From: Bacillota bacterium
GTDB lineage: Bacteria; Bacillota; Clostridia; Peptostreptococcales; Anaerovoracaceae
Reading direction: 5' to 3'
DNA length: 6,874 bases
Assembly (NCBI GenBank): GCA_016281165.1
Contig: JAEEIC010000193.1
Span: 1 to 6,874 of the forward strand
Both the position numbers and the translations under genes were made by a program. Each line of letters begins with the position of its first letter. Position 1 is the first letter of the stretch. Shown one piece after another: positions 1 to 6,290 of the stretch. Below the pieces are notes generated by a model. It did no database searches, was not told the origin of the DNA, and worked only from the letters and a program-made list of their open reading frames with translations.

Positions 1-1
1 A

Positions 2-175
2 GACGCTGAGCTTATCGCCACCTGGGCCAGGGCCGATGTAGAGTACTGCCAGAGGGCAGGCATCATCGAGGGCAAGTCGGACGGCATATTCGATCCCAAA
101 GCGGGAGCGACCCGCGCTGAGAACGCGACTGTGATGAAACGCATGATAGAAGCGATAATAAGAAGTCTGAGATAG
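2..175 (+). CDS. SLH-domain protein, C-terminal fragment
   Basis: The last 57 codons of a protein whose start lies outside the window; the frame opens at base 2 and stops at TAG 173-175. The residues form most of one S-layer homology (SLH) repeat: a W-A-x-A-x-V-E-Y stretch, then AGIIEGKSDGIFDP, then ATRAEN, then a hydrophobic helix. GII-G-dG-F-P and TRAE are hallmark SLH positions. SLH repeats, usually three in tandem, anchor exported proteins non-covalently to pyruvylated secondary cell-wall polymers, so the protein is probably secreted and surface attached. Here the last repeat is at the extreme C-terminus, as is common. Its catalytic or structural part cannot be seen. A terminator follows 16 bases after the stop, so it is the last gene of its transcript. 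Confidence 0.85.
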   Translation, partial: DAELIATWARADVEYCQRAGIIEGKSDGIFDPKAGATRAENATVMKRMIEAIIRSLR

Positions 176-191
176 TATCAAAGTACGATAA

Positions 192-223
192 AAAAGGCGT
201 CCGGCATGAGCCGGGCGCCTTTT
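192..223. terminator. Bidirectional intrinsic terminator between converging genes
   Basis: A 14-bp stem (192-205 with 210-223, one T-G wobble) closes on the tetraloop ATGA. The outer pairs are AAAA/TTTT, so the hairpin has a T tract in both directions; the minus-strand tract is longer because the A run continues to 190. It ends the SLH-protein gene on the plus strand and the GTPase gene on the minus strand, whose stop codon is only 9 bases away. Confidence 0.9.
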
Positions 224-232
224 GACGTCTCT

Positions 233-1480
233 TCACTGTTCTTTTTCGCTCTTATCAGGGGACCTGAACAGGAGCTTTTTGACGATGTCGAAGACCTGAT
301 CCGCAGAGAGATCTTCGGAGACCTTGCTCAGGCTCTGGCCGAAGGATTCCAGCAGCTTCGGAGAGTATTTGCCGTAGAGCTTCTCGGTCTCGACCAGCCA
401 GTCGGTCTTCTCCGGGTCTATCTTTCCGAGGAAGACGCCCTCGGTGATCTCCTCGCATACCGCTCCCATTATGAGGGTGATGATGGCGGCGACTGCCCCG
501 TTCAGCAGCACTCCCGCCGCCGCCAGCGCCGGTATGGCCTTGAGATAGTTCAGGGCGTTCTTCGCCACCAGGGTGACGGCCCCGGCTCTCAGGAGGTTCC
601 TCGCGATCTCGTCCGCCACCGCACCGCCCTTAAGGCCGAAGATGGCGGAGATCTTTTTTATCATCCTGCTCTGCAGGGGCACCAGTATGGCGGCGTCCGG
701 CACGGGAACCGGCACCATGCCAACTATCCCCGCCGCGGCGGAGCTCGCCGCGATGAGGCTGTAGGCCATGCCGCGCTTGATCTTCGCGTCCAGCTGCCTG
801 GCGCCTGCTCTGGCGCTCGCGAGGCCCTCGGGACCGTGCTTCAAAGTGCTCTCGACCAGAAGATCGAGGCCCACCGGCTGCACTATGCTGTCTTCGCTCA
901 CCGGATAGGCCCTGGCGACCACGGGGATCACGTCCTTGATATTCAGGTCTTTTGCGTGCTTATACCTGCGGAGGGCTTCCTTTATGACGGCGACGTTCTC
1001 CTCGGTCTCGGGAGCGGAATATGATTTGGTTATCACGACGATGACGGGGATGCCCTTCCACATGCCGCACACGTCCCTCACATAGTCGAGCACCTCGGGA
1101 TCGAGCCTCCTCACCGTGCCGTCCACGCAGAGCCAGATCATGTGCATGAGCTCCTCGGCGGAGCGCTCCTTCACGCTGGCCTTTATGAAGCTCTTGAGGT
1201 CCTTTCTGATCCTTCTCTGCTGCCTTTTCGCGAACTCGAAGCCCACGGTGTCTATCATGCGTATGGGGATGTCGTCCTTCTGATAGACCCTTATCCTGTC
1301 GGTCACGGCCCGCCACTCGCCGGTCTGGGCGTACTCGTCGCAGAGGACCGCGTTTATGAGGGTGCTCTTGCCGGCTCCGGAGGTCCCCAGAAGGAGGACG
1401 TTTATCTTGCCGTCCCGAAGGTCGAAGATCTTCTCATAATCGGGCAGTTTGTTTTTTTCAGCCCTGCTCTGTCTGCTCAT
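233..1480 (-). CDS. P-loop GTPase with DUF697-like membrane domain
   Basis: A 415-residue protein. The N-terminal half is a TRAFAC-class G domain: Walker A/G1 GTSGAGKST (residues 32-40), G3 DTVG (77-80), and a strand VIVVITKSY (about 146-154) in the G4 position, where the usual N/T-K-x-D reads T-K-S-Y. Residues about 237-350 form the second half: an alanine-rich hydrophobic stretch with VPVPVPDAAILVPLQ, then IKKISAIFGL, then a second hydrophobic block (about 316-345). This matches the DUF697/YcjF-type module found C-terminal to such GTPases, so membrane association is likely. The cellular role of this family is poorly known; I do not assign one. The ATG follows GGAGG by 13 bases, a long spacing, and that GGAGG overlaps the upstream SDR stop region. 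The intergenic gap is only 18 bases, so the two genes are surely co-transcribed. Confidence 0.85.
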   Translation of the reverse strand: MSRQSRAEKNKLPDYEKIFDLRDGKINVLLLGTSGAGKSTLINAVLCDEYAQTGEWRAVTDRIRVYQKDDIPIRMIDTVGFEFAKRQQRRIRKDLKSFIKASVKERSAEELMHMIWLCVDGTVRRLDPEVLDYVRDVCGMWKGIPVIVVITKSYSAPETEENVAVIKEALRRYKHAKDLNIKDVIPVVARAYPVSEDSIVQPVGLDLLVESTLKHGPEGLASARAGARQLDAKIKRGMAYSLIAASSAAAGIVGMVPVPVPDAAILVPLQSRMIKKISAIFGLKGGAVADEIARNLLRAGAVTLVAKNALNYLKAIPALAAAGVLLNGAVAAIITLIMGAVCEEITEGVFLGKIDPEKTDWLVETEKLYGKYSPKLLESFGQSLSKVSEDLSADQVFDIVKKLLFRSPDKSEKEQ

Positions 1481-1498
1481 ATCTGCCTTGAAGCCTCC

Positions 1499-2260
1499 TC
1501 ATTCGATGCCCTGCTGGCGGCACCAGATGTCCATGACCAGCTTTACGGGCAGGAACTTCACCAACCTCACTTGGCGGCGCACGGGCGAGCCGAGGATCGA
1601 GACCGTCTTCTTCTTCGCCAGGTCCTTCACGGCCTGCTTGGCGACCTCGGAAGCCTCATACCAGCGGTCGACGTAGCGCATGTACTTGTCATGATCGGCT
1701 GTCCGCTGGAACTCGGTCTTTATCCAGCCGGGGCAGACGCACATCACGTGTATGCCGTCCTTTTTGAGCTCGCGGCCCAAAGCCCTGGAAAAATTCAGCA
1801 CATAGCTCTTGCTCGCCCCGTAGACCGCCTGCCAGGGCACCGGCTGCCAGGCCGAGTTCGATCCCAGATTTATAATGGCCGAGCCCTCGCGCATATAGGG
1901 AAGACTGGCATGGCACATCGCGGTGAGAGCGAGGTCGTTGAGCCTGACGCTCTCTATGAGCTTTTCCGCTTCCCTGTCCCGGAAGGGGCCGAAATACCCG
2001 CAGCCGGCGGCGTTGACCAGAAGGGTTATCTCGGGCTTTTCGGCCTCAAGAAGGGCCCTGTATCCGTCAAAGCTCTCTTCTTTCGTCAGATCGAGGCTCA
2101 GGGGCCTCACCCTCGCCCGGCAGAGATCCCTTAATTCTTCGAGCCTTTCTTTTCTTCTCGCGATGACCCAGATCTCGTCAAGATCAATAGCTTTATCGAA
2201 AGCCGGGACCATCTCTCTTCCTATGCCGGCGGACGCGCCGGTCATGACCGCGATCTTCAT
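1499..2260 (-). CDS. SDR-family oxidoreductase
   Basis: A 253-residue classical short-chain dehydrogenase/reductase with a Rossmann fold for NAD(P)H. Visible motifs: cofactor loop TGASAGIG (7-14), NAAG (83-86), probable catalytic Asn108, Ser134, and YGASK with Tyr147 and Lys151; the PG turn is at 177-178. Arginines 35-36, just after beta-strand 2 (WVIARRKER), favour NADPH over NADH, which is an inference. The C-terminal 35 residues are basic and hydrophobic (RRQVRLVKFLPVKLVMDIW), which could touch membrane or a lipid substrate; the substrate is unknown. I chose ATG at 2260 because GAAGGAGG lies 5 bases upstream and the protein then begins directly at the first beta-strand. An in-frame TTG at 2281 would place the RBS inside the coding region. 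First gene of a two-gene operon with the downstream GTPase. Confidence 0.9.
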   Translation of the reverse strand: MKIAVMTGASAGIGREMVPAFDKAIDLDEIWVIARRKERLEELRDLCRARVRPLSLDLTKEESFDGYRALLEAEKPEITLLVNAAGCGYFGPFRDREAEKLIESVRLNDLALTAMCHASLPYMREGSAIINLGSNSAWQPVPWQAVYGASKSYVLNFSRALGRELKKDGIHVMCVCPGWIKTEFQRTADHDKYMRYVDRWYEASEVAKQAVKDLAKKKTVSILGSPVRRQVRLVKFLPVKLVMDIWCRQQGIE

Positions 2261-2298
2261 CGATGCCTCCTTCGGGGCCAACAGCCCGCTGTAACTGC

Positions 2299-2307
2299 AT
2301 TATATCA
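2299..2307 (-). promoter_or_regulatory. Extended -10 promoter for the SDR-GTPase operon
   Basis: Reading the minus strand, TGATATAAT (2307 to 2299) is a perfect TATAAT -10 preceded by the TGn extension. No good -35 is seen at 16-18 bp, as is common with extended -10 promoters. Predicted transcription starts near 2292, giving a leader of about 32 nt that contains the GAAGGAGG ribosome binding site. Confidence 0.65.
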
Positions 2308-2439
2308 CATCGGCGGGCAGGCAAGGGGATAACAGGCTGTTTTCCGCCCGTCCGCGTTTTACGGCCGCGTCGGGGCCTGAGCAAAGCTTTCAGCGGAGGG
2401 AGCAGTGGCACTTTCCCTTTGATCGCCATTCAAGAGTAC

Positions 2440-2468
2440 TTTAACGATATAGGCGGATATGATAAAAT
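2440..2468 (+). promoter_or_regulatory. Promoter for the ZIP transporter-pxpBC unit
   Basis: TTTAAC (2440-2445) lies 17 bp before TAAAAT (2463-2468), which also carries a TGn extension (TGA, 2460-2462). The -35 is weak and the extended -10 strong. Predicted +1 is about 2475, leaving a 34-nt leader before the ATG at 2509. An inverted repeat covers the -10, suggesting repression. Confidence 0.55.
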
Positions 2469-2474
2469 ATCATA
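2458..2474. promoter_or_regulatory. Inverted repeat over the -10 region, candidate operator
   Basis: TATGATA and TATCATA form a perfect 7-bp inverted repeat around an AAA spacer. It includes the whole -10 hexamer and ends at the predicted start point. A second, wider pair (GGATAT 2455-2460 and ATATCC 2478-2483) brackets it. A dimeric repressor bound here would block RNA polymerase. Because the controlled gene is a metal transporter, a metal-sensing repressor is plausible, but the sequence does not clearly match a Fur, Zur or MntR consensus that I know. Confidence 0.45.
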
Positions 2475-2508
2475 AATATATCCATCAGAAGACAGACGGG
2501 GTAGTTCT

Positions 2509-3363
2509 ATGAATTCGATCTGGCCACTGGTCATGATAACGTTCATCGCCGGAGTAGGGGGAACGGGCCTGGGAGGTGCGGTCTCCTGCATGTTCCGCAA
2601 AGACTCGGATAAGACCGTGAGCCTTCTGCTGTCTTTCGCGGCGGGGGTCATGACGGCCGTCGTATGCTTTGACCTTTTGACGGAGGCGCTGAACGCGGAG
2701 ACAGACACTTCGCCCCTGCTGCTGGTAGTCTGCGGCATCACGGCCGGTTTCGCGCTCATCGCGCTGCTCAACGCCCTGATCGACAGGGCGACCAACCACG
2801 AGGTCGCCCATATAGACGAGAACCACCCGCGCACCGCCGACTCCCTCGAAGAGCTCACCCACGCCAACCATCTGCAGGAGCACAGGGAAGGGCGCCAGCC
2901 CCGGAGCGGCCTTTTCATCGCGGGCCTCGTGATGGCGGCCGCCATCGCCCTGCACAACGTGCCTGAGGGCATGGTGATAGGCGCTTCCTTCGCCAGGACG
3001 GCGGAGAACGTCTTCTCAAACAGGGGAGGGCTCGTCATGGCCCTGGTGATCGGCCTGCATAATATCCCCGAGGGGATGGCCGTCTCCGTGCCGCTGATAT
3101 CGGGCGGCATGAAGAAGATCAGCGCCGTGGGCGTGACGGCGCTCTCAGGCGCTCCGACCATACTCGGCGCCGTGCTGGGCTTTCTCATCGGCACCATCAG
3201 TCCGACCGCTCTCGTGCTGTCGCTGAGCTTCGCCTCCGGCGCCATGCTCTACGTCGTTTTCGGCGAGCTGCTCCCCGAATCCATACTCATGTGGCGTTCC
3301 AAGCTGCCCGCGGCAGCGGTGCTGCTGGGCATGCTGACGGGACTGATCATAATATATTGCTAG
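2509..3363 (+). CDS. ZIP-family divalent metal transporter
   Basis: A 284-residue integral membrane protein with about eight hydrophobic segments and both ZIP signatures: HNVPEG (149-154, TM4) and HNIPEG (184-189, TM5). In this family the His, Asn and Glu of these segments form the binuclear metal site used to bring Zn2+ or other divalent cations (Fe, Mn) into the cytoplasm. The overall pattern resembles bacterial ZupT/GufA-type members. A hydrophilic loop (about 93-133) between TM3 and TM4 holds six histidines (97, 101, 106, 118, 121, 125), typical of ZIP regulatory or metal-collecting loops. GELLPES (252-258) lies in a later helix. The start ATG is preceded by GGGG at 2498-2501, a weak, non-GGAGG ribosome binding site. 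There is no terminator in the 51 bases before pxpB, so read-through is likely. Confidence 0.88.
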   Translation: MNSIWPLVMITFIAGVGGTGLGGAVSCMFRKDSDKTVSLLLSFAAGVMTAVVCFDLLTEALNAETDTSPLLLVVCGITAGFALIALLNALIDRATNHEVAHIDENHPRTADSLEELTHANHLQEHREGRQPRSGLFIAGLVMAAAIALHNVPEGMVIGASFARTAENVFSNRGGLVMALVIGLHNIPEGMAVSVPLISGGMKKISAVGVTALSGAPTILGAVLGFLIGTISPTALVLSLSFASGAMLYVVFGELLPESILMWRSKLPAAAVLLGMLTGLIIIYC

Positions 3364-3414
3364 GCATGGCCTGCGCGAAGTGAAAGGACCGCGTTTACCG
3401 TCAGGGAACAGCAA

Positions 3415-4134
3415 ATGGAAGATATAAGGATACTCATATCGGGGGACAGGGCGGTCTCCGTGCAGATGGGCTCTGTGATCAACCGGGAGATAAACCGCAG
3501 GGTGCTCATGCTCAAGGCTGAGCTGGAAAAATACCCCATAGAAGGCGTGACGGAGACCGTGCCCGCGTATTCAAGCCTCATGGTGCACTACCGCCCCGAG
3601 GTGATAAGGTATAGGGAGCTTTCGGACGAGATCCGCAAAAGATCCCTGACCATGGGCGGGATCGCAGAAGAGAAAAAGAGGATCGTCGAGATACCCGTAT
3701 GTTACGGCGGCGAATTCGGTCCCGATCTTGAGTACTGCGCCGAACTGGAACACACGACGCCGGAAGAGATCATCAGGAAGCACACACAGCACGACCACTA
3801 CGTATATATGCTGGGATTCGCCCCGGGCCAGCCTTATTCGGCGCGGTTCGAGGAGCCTTACGGCTTCAAGCGCAGGGAAACGGCCAGGCTCTCGGCGCCG
3901 GCCGGCTCCGCGGTCGTGCAGCAGGATCTTTCGGATATAATCCCCTTCGACCAGCCCTGCGGCTGGAACATCATCGGGCGGACGCCCTGCGAGATCTGCG
4001 ATTATACAAGGGAGGAACCTTTCCTGCTGCGTGCCGGCGACTGGATCAGGCACCGGTCGGTCTCTCCCGAGGAATACCGCGAGATAAGAAGACAGGTCCG
4101 GGCTAAAGAGTGGAAGCCTGTCGTCATAGAGTGA
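3415..4134 (+). CDS. pxpB: 5-oxoprolinase subunit PxpB (KipI/allophanate hydrolase subunit 1 family)
   Basis: A 239-residue protein of the usual PxpB/KipI length and order: an N-terminal domain ending in the ETVPAYSSLMVHY strand (about 47-59), then IPVCYGGEFGPDLE (93-106), YMLGFAPGQPY (131-141), PAGS (162-165), and GWNIIGRTP (183-191) in the cyclophilin-like C-terminal domain. With PxpA and PxpC it forms the ATP-dependent enzyme opening 5-oxoproline (pyroglutamate) to glutamate; the B. subtilis homologue KipI also inhibits the sporulation kinase KinA. Two usually conserved stretches are altered: GFPY reads GQPY, and the glycine-rich segment before GW, usually containing QTGIYP and PGGW, reads LSDIIP and PCGW. 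The start ATG has AGGGAA 6 bases upstream. It is followed 11 bases later by pxpC. No pxpA lies in the window. Confidence 0.85.
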   Translation: MEDIRILISGDRAVSVQMGSVINREINRRVLMLKAELEKYPIEGVTETVPAYSSLMVHYRPEVIRYRELSDEIRKRSLTMGGIAEEKKRIVEIPVCYGGEFGPDLEYCAELEHTTPEEIIRKHTQHDHYVYMLGFAPGQPYSARFEEPYGFKRRETARLSAPAGSAVVQQDLSDIIPFDQPCGWNIIGRTPCEICDYTREEPFLLRAGDWIRHRSVSPEEYREIRRQVRAKEWKPVVIE

Positions 4135-4145
4135 AGGAGGACGCC

Positions 4146-5090
4146 ATGGGAATACTGGTCATCGACCCGGGCCTGCTCACCACCGTCCAGGACGGAGGCA
4201 GGTTCGGATTCCAGCAGTACGGCGTGACGCCTTCCGGCCCCATGGATGAAAGGGCCTTTGCTCTGGCCAACCTGCTCACCGGCAACGCGGAGGGCATGGC
4301 AGAGCTGGAAATGACTCTTTACGGCGGGCGATACCTTTTCGATGCCGATGCGGTCATAGCGCTTACGGGCGCGGATATGAAGCCCCTGCTCAACGGAGAG
4401 GTGTTCCCCATGTACAGGGCGGTGAGCGTAAAAGCAGGCGATGAACTGGCCCTGGGCTTTGCGCAGTCGGGCTGCAGGGCATATCTGTCTGTTGCCGGCG
4501 GGATGGATATAAGCCCGGTGATGGGCTCCGCGTCGACTCTCACGGGGAAGCATCTCGGGGGGATCGAAGGAAGAAAGCTGCAGAAGAACGACCGCATAGC
4601 ATTCGCTGCGTCGATATCTGAGCTGCCCAGCCAGGATAAAATGGTCCTGCCCCGGGAGGTATATCCCGCAAAAGAGGCCGTCCTGCGGGTGGTCGCCGGT
4701 CCTCAGGATGACTCATTCTCAAGGGAAGAGTTCAGGAAGTTCTTCTGGTACAGCGCGGTCATAACGGATGAGAACGACAGGCAGGGCTGCAGGCTGAAGC
4801 TTGAGAGACCCATAAAACATATAGGCGACGGCAATATCATAAGCGACGGGATCGCTTTCGGCTCCATCCAGATCCCGCCCAACGGGCAGCCTATCATCAT
4901 GATGGCAGACCGCCAGACCACGGGAGGCTATCCCAAGATAGGCACGGTGATCTCGGTGGATCTTTCCAAGCTGGCGCAGGCGAGGCCGGGAATGAGGCTG
5001 AGATTCATCAGGGTGAGCATAGAGCTTGCCCAGGAACTTTATCTGAAGGAGCTTCGGGAGCGCATCAGAATAAAAGAAAGCTTTCATTAG
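4146..5090 (+). CDS. pxpC: 5-oxoprolinase subunit PxpC (KipA/allophanate hydrolase subunit 2 family)
   Basis: A 314-residue protein matching the biotin-dependent carboxyltransferase-like (KipA/AHS2) family along its length. It opens with GLLTTVQDGGRFGFQQYGV (9-27) and SGPMDERAFALAN (30-42), continues with E-L-E near 53-55, IALTGAD (71-77), YLSVAGG (113-119), MGSAST (126-131) and GRKLQKND (142-149), and ends with the strongly conserved DRQTTGGYPKIGTVI (255-269). It partners PxpB in 5-oxoproline cleavage in the cytoplasm. I chose the ATG at 4146 because AAGGAGG lies 5 bases upstream; the in-frame GTG at 4110 would overlap pxpB and lacks an RBS. The tight 11-base spacing shows translational coupling with pxpB. 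A strong terminator begins 25 bases after its stop, so it closes the transcript. Confidence 0.9.
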   Translation: MGILVIDPGLLTTVQDGGRFGFQQYGVTPSGPMDERAFALANLLTGNAEGMAELEMTLYGGRYLFDADAVIALTGADMKPLLNGEVFPMYRAVSVKAGDELALGFAQSGCRAYLSVAGGMDISPVMGSASTLTGKHLGGIEGRKLQKNDRIAFAASISELPSQDKMVLPREVYPAKEAVLRVVAGPQDDSFSREEFRKFFWYSAVITDENDRQGCRLKLERPIKHIGDGNIISDGIAFGSIQIPPNGQPIIMMADRQTTGGYPKIGTVISVDLSKLAQARPGMRLRFIRVSIELAQELYLKELRERIRIKESFH

Positions 5091-5114
5091 GCCATCACAG
5101 GATCAGCGTTAAAT

Positions 5115-5149
5115 AAAAGCCCTGAGACCATTGAGATCTCAGGGCTTTT
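5115..5149. terminator. Bidirectional terminator shared by pxpC and tRNA-Arg
   Basis: A perfect 13-bp stem (5115-5127 with 5137-5149) around a 9-base loop, with AAAA/TTTT outer pairs. In the minus direction the tail reads TTTTATTT, a better U tract than the plus-strand TTTTGCTT. It therefore ends both the ZIP-pxpBC mRNA and the tRNA transcript. The stem starts only 3 bases past the encoded CCA of the tRNA, so the tRNA precursor has a very short 3' trailer before the hairpin. Confidence 0.92.
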
Positions 5150-5152
5150 GCT

Positions 5153-5228
5153 TGGTGCGCCAGGCGGGACTCGAACCCACAACCTACTGATTCGTAGTCA
5201 GGCACTCTATCCGTTGAGCTACTGGCGC
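5153..5228 (-). tRNA. tRNA-Arg (anticodon ACG)
   Basis: A full 76-nt cloverleaf with encoded CCA. The acceptor stem is perfect (GCGCCAG with CTGGCGC, discriminator A). The D arm is GCTC/GAGT with an 8-nt loop holding the invariant GG, the T arm is GTGGG/CCCGC with loop TTCGAGT, and the variable loop has 5 nt. The anticodon loop CTACGAA gives anticodon ACG (plus-strand bases 5193-5195), which after A34-to-inosine editing by TadA would read CGU, CGC and CGA. The outermost anticodon-stem pair is a C27-U43 mismatch; the other four pairs are sound, so it should be functional. Confidence 0.97.
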
Positions 5229-5245
5229 ACGTCAGGCACTCAAAT

Positions 5246-5274
5246 AATATACTCCCTGAGACGCGGTTTGTAAA
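5246..5274 (-). promoter_or_regulatory. Promoter for tRNA-Arg
   Basis: On the minus strand TTTACA (5274-5269, 5 of 6 to consensus) is followed after exactly 17 bp by TATATT (5251-5246, 5 of 6). The predicted start is about 5239, 11 bases before the mature tRNA 5' end. It sits directly behind the stop codon of the upstream exonuclease gene (5282), so the tRNA has independent expression although it could also receive read-through. Confidence 0.75.
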
Positions 5275-5281
5275 GCACTAT

Positions 5282-6220
5282 TTAAAAAAGTGTGGAAATA
5301 ATCGCGGCGCTGAGGGCGTTGCACTCTCTGTAGTTGATATCGCCGTCCTCGGAGAGCAGCAGGAAGCCTTCGTGAAAGCCGGGAAGCTCCGAAAAGCGCG
5401 CGGGATCGGCAGGAAGGCGCTCAAGATCCGCGAAGACCAGCCCTTCGTTCTTTTCCGCGGCGACGTTCAGACTGATGATACCGTCCTCCGAGGAGTATTC
5501 GAGCCTGTAGCCGTCGCCGAAGAAGCTGGCGGGAAGGGCGCCGGGGGCAGTCTTCGCCTTAAGGCTCAGCCCCGCGTTCGTGAGCCTGGCCGGGCCCAGT
5601 ATCGCCCTGTTCCCTCCGGGATACAGCGAGGAGAAGCCGCTCTCGAAAGCGATCTGATGCCAGGGCAGGAAGTTGATCGCGTCGGCGACGCGGGAGAGCT
5701 GCCTCACGTCGTCCGCGTTGTGCAGCAGTATGGTCTCCTTCGCCTTTTCGTCCCCGAGGCTCAGAAATCTCGTGTAAAGGCTTATGCACTCGGCCCCGTC
5801 TATCTCGTCGGTCCTCTTTTCCGAAAGGCCCAGGACCTCTTCCACGGCCTTCTGGCGCAGGCTGGGCAGGGACTCGGCCAGGGGCCAGTAACGCCTCAGC
5901 CACTGGTAGAGGTCTATGCTCCAAAAGAGCGGCAGGGCAGAGGCCGCGCGGCAGACCTTGGCCCGGTAGAGCAGGAAGGGCAGGTCGAAGCGCCTGCCGT
6001 TGTAGGTGATCACGGCGTCGTACTCCGCCAGCTTGTCCACGGTCTTTTGGACCGTGATCTTTTCCAGAAGGGGGGAGTCGCTGAAGAACTGGGTCGTCTC
6101 TCCGGTCAGGGGATCATGGAACGAGGCGCTTATGAGCATGTCTTTCGAGGGCATGAGGCCGGTGGTCTCGATGTCGAAGACGCAGTATCGGTGGTCTTTA
6201 AGGTAGGGATCGTGTCTCAT
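5282..6220 (-). CDS. YprB-like DEDD-type 3'-5' exonuclease (RNase H-like fold)
   Basis: A 312-residue protein. Residues about 12-185 form a DnaQ-like RNase H-fold exonuclease: motif I FDIETTG (15-21, Asp16 and Glu18), motif II YNGRRFDLPFL (73-83, Asp79) and motif III LLHNADDVRQL (165-175, Asp171). These four acids would bind two metal ions for nucleic acid hydrolysis. YNG-FDLPFL plus the short N-terminus matches the YprB_RNaseH-like family; the usual motif III tyrosine (Y-x3-D) is His167 here. The remaining 125 residues are less conserved and I recognise no domain. The substrate is unknown. Only one start is possible: in-frame TAA lies three codons upstream, and no GGAGG precedes ATG 6220. 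A predicted promoter places +1 on the A of this ATG, implying a leaderless mRNA. The gene is monocistronic or reads into tRNA-Arg. Confidence 0.85.
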   Translation of the reverse strand: MRHDPYLKDHRYCVFDIETTGLMPSKDMLISASFHDPLTGETTQFFSDSPLLEKITVQKTVDKLAEYDAVITYNGRRFDLPFLLYRAKVCRAASALPLFWSIDLYQWLRRYWPLAESLPSLRQKAVEEVLGLSEKRTDEIDGAECISLYTRFLSLGDEKAKETILLHNADDVRQLSRVADAINFLPWHQIAFESGFSSLYPGGNRAILGPARLTNAGLSLKAKTAPGALPASFFGDGYRLEYSSEDGIISLNVAAEKNEGLVFADLERLPADPARFSELPGFHEGFLLLSEDGDINYRECNALSAAIISTLF

Positions 6221-6226
6221 GATACT

Positions 6227-6255
6227 ATTTTACTACCCCGGAGCCCGCGGGGCAA
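6227..6255 (-). promoter_or_regulatory. Promoter for the YprB-like gene, predicting a leaderless mRNA
   Basis: On the minus strand TTGCCC (6255-6250, 4 of 6) is followed after 17 bp by TAAAAT (6232-6227, 5 of 6). Counting the normal 6-base discriminator gives +1 at 6220, which is the A of the start codon. A GGGG at 6236-6239 could act as a poor ribosome binding site only if transcription began further upstream. Confidence 0.55.
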
Positions 6256-6290
6256 GAGATGACGGGCAGGCGCGAAGACAGGCTTTTACG

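Noticed and set aside
206..1024. Long plus-strand open frame opposite the GTPase gene
   Set aside because: It is antisense to a protein with clear G-domain motifs, has no ribosome binding site, and its residue composition (frequent R, G, H, Q) is that of a high-GC shadow frame.
1142..2134. 330-codon plus-strand frame opposite the SDR and GTPase genes
   Set aside because: It spans the junction of two real genes on the other strand, shows no motif or RBS, and is explained by codon bias of the opposite strand.
2260..2281. TTG at 2281 as the SDR start
   Set aside because: It would put the GAAGGAGG ribosome binding site inside the gene and add seven residues ahead of the first beta-strand; ATG 2260 fits the family better.
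5153..5228. tRNA-Arg gene as an integration site for a mobile element
   Set aside because: No repeat of the tRNA 3' end, no integrase and no phage gene is present; the tRNA is closed off by its own terminator.
5372..6262. 296-codon plus-strand frame opposite the exonuclease gene
   Set aside because: Antisense to a gene with all DEDD motifs; no recognisable domain and no promoter or RBS.
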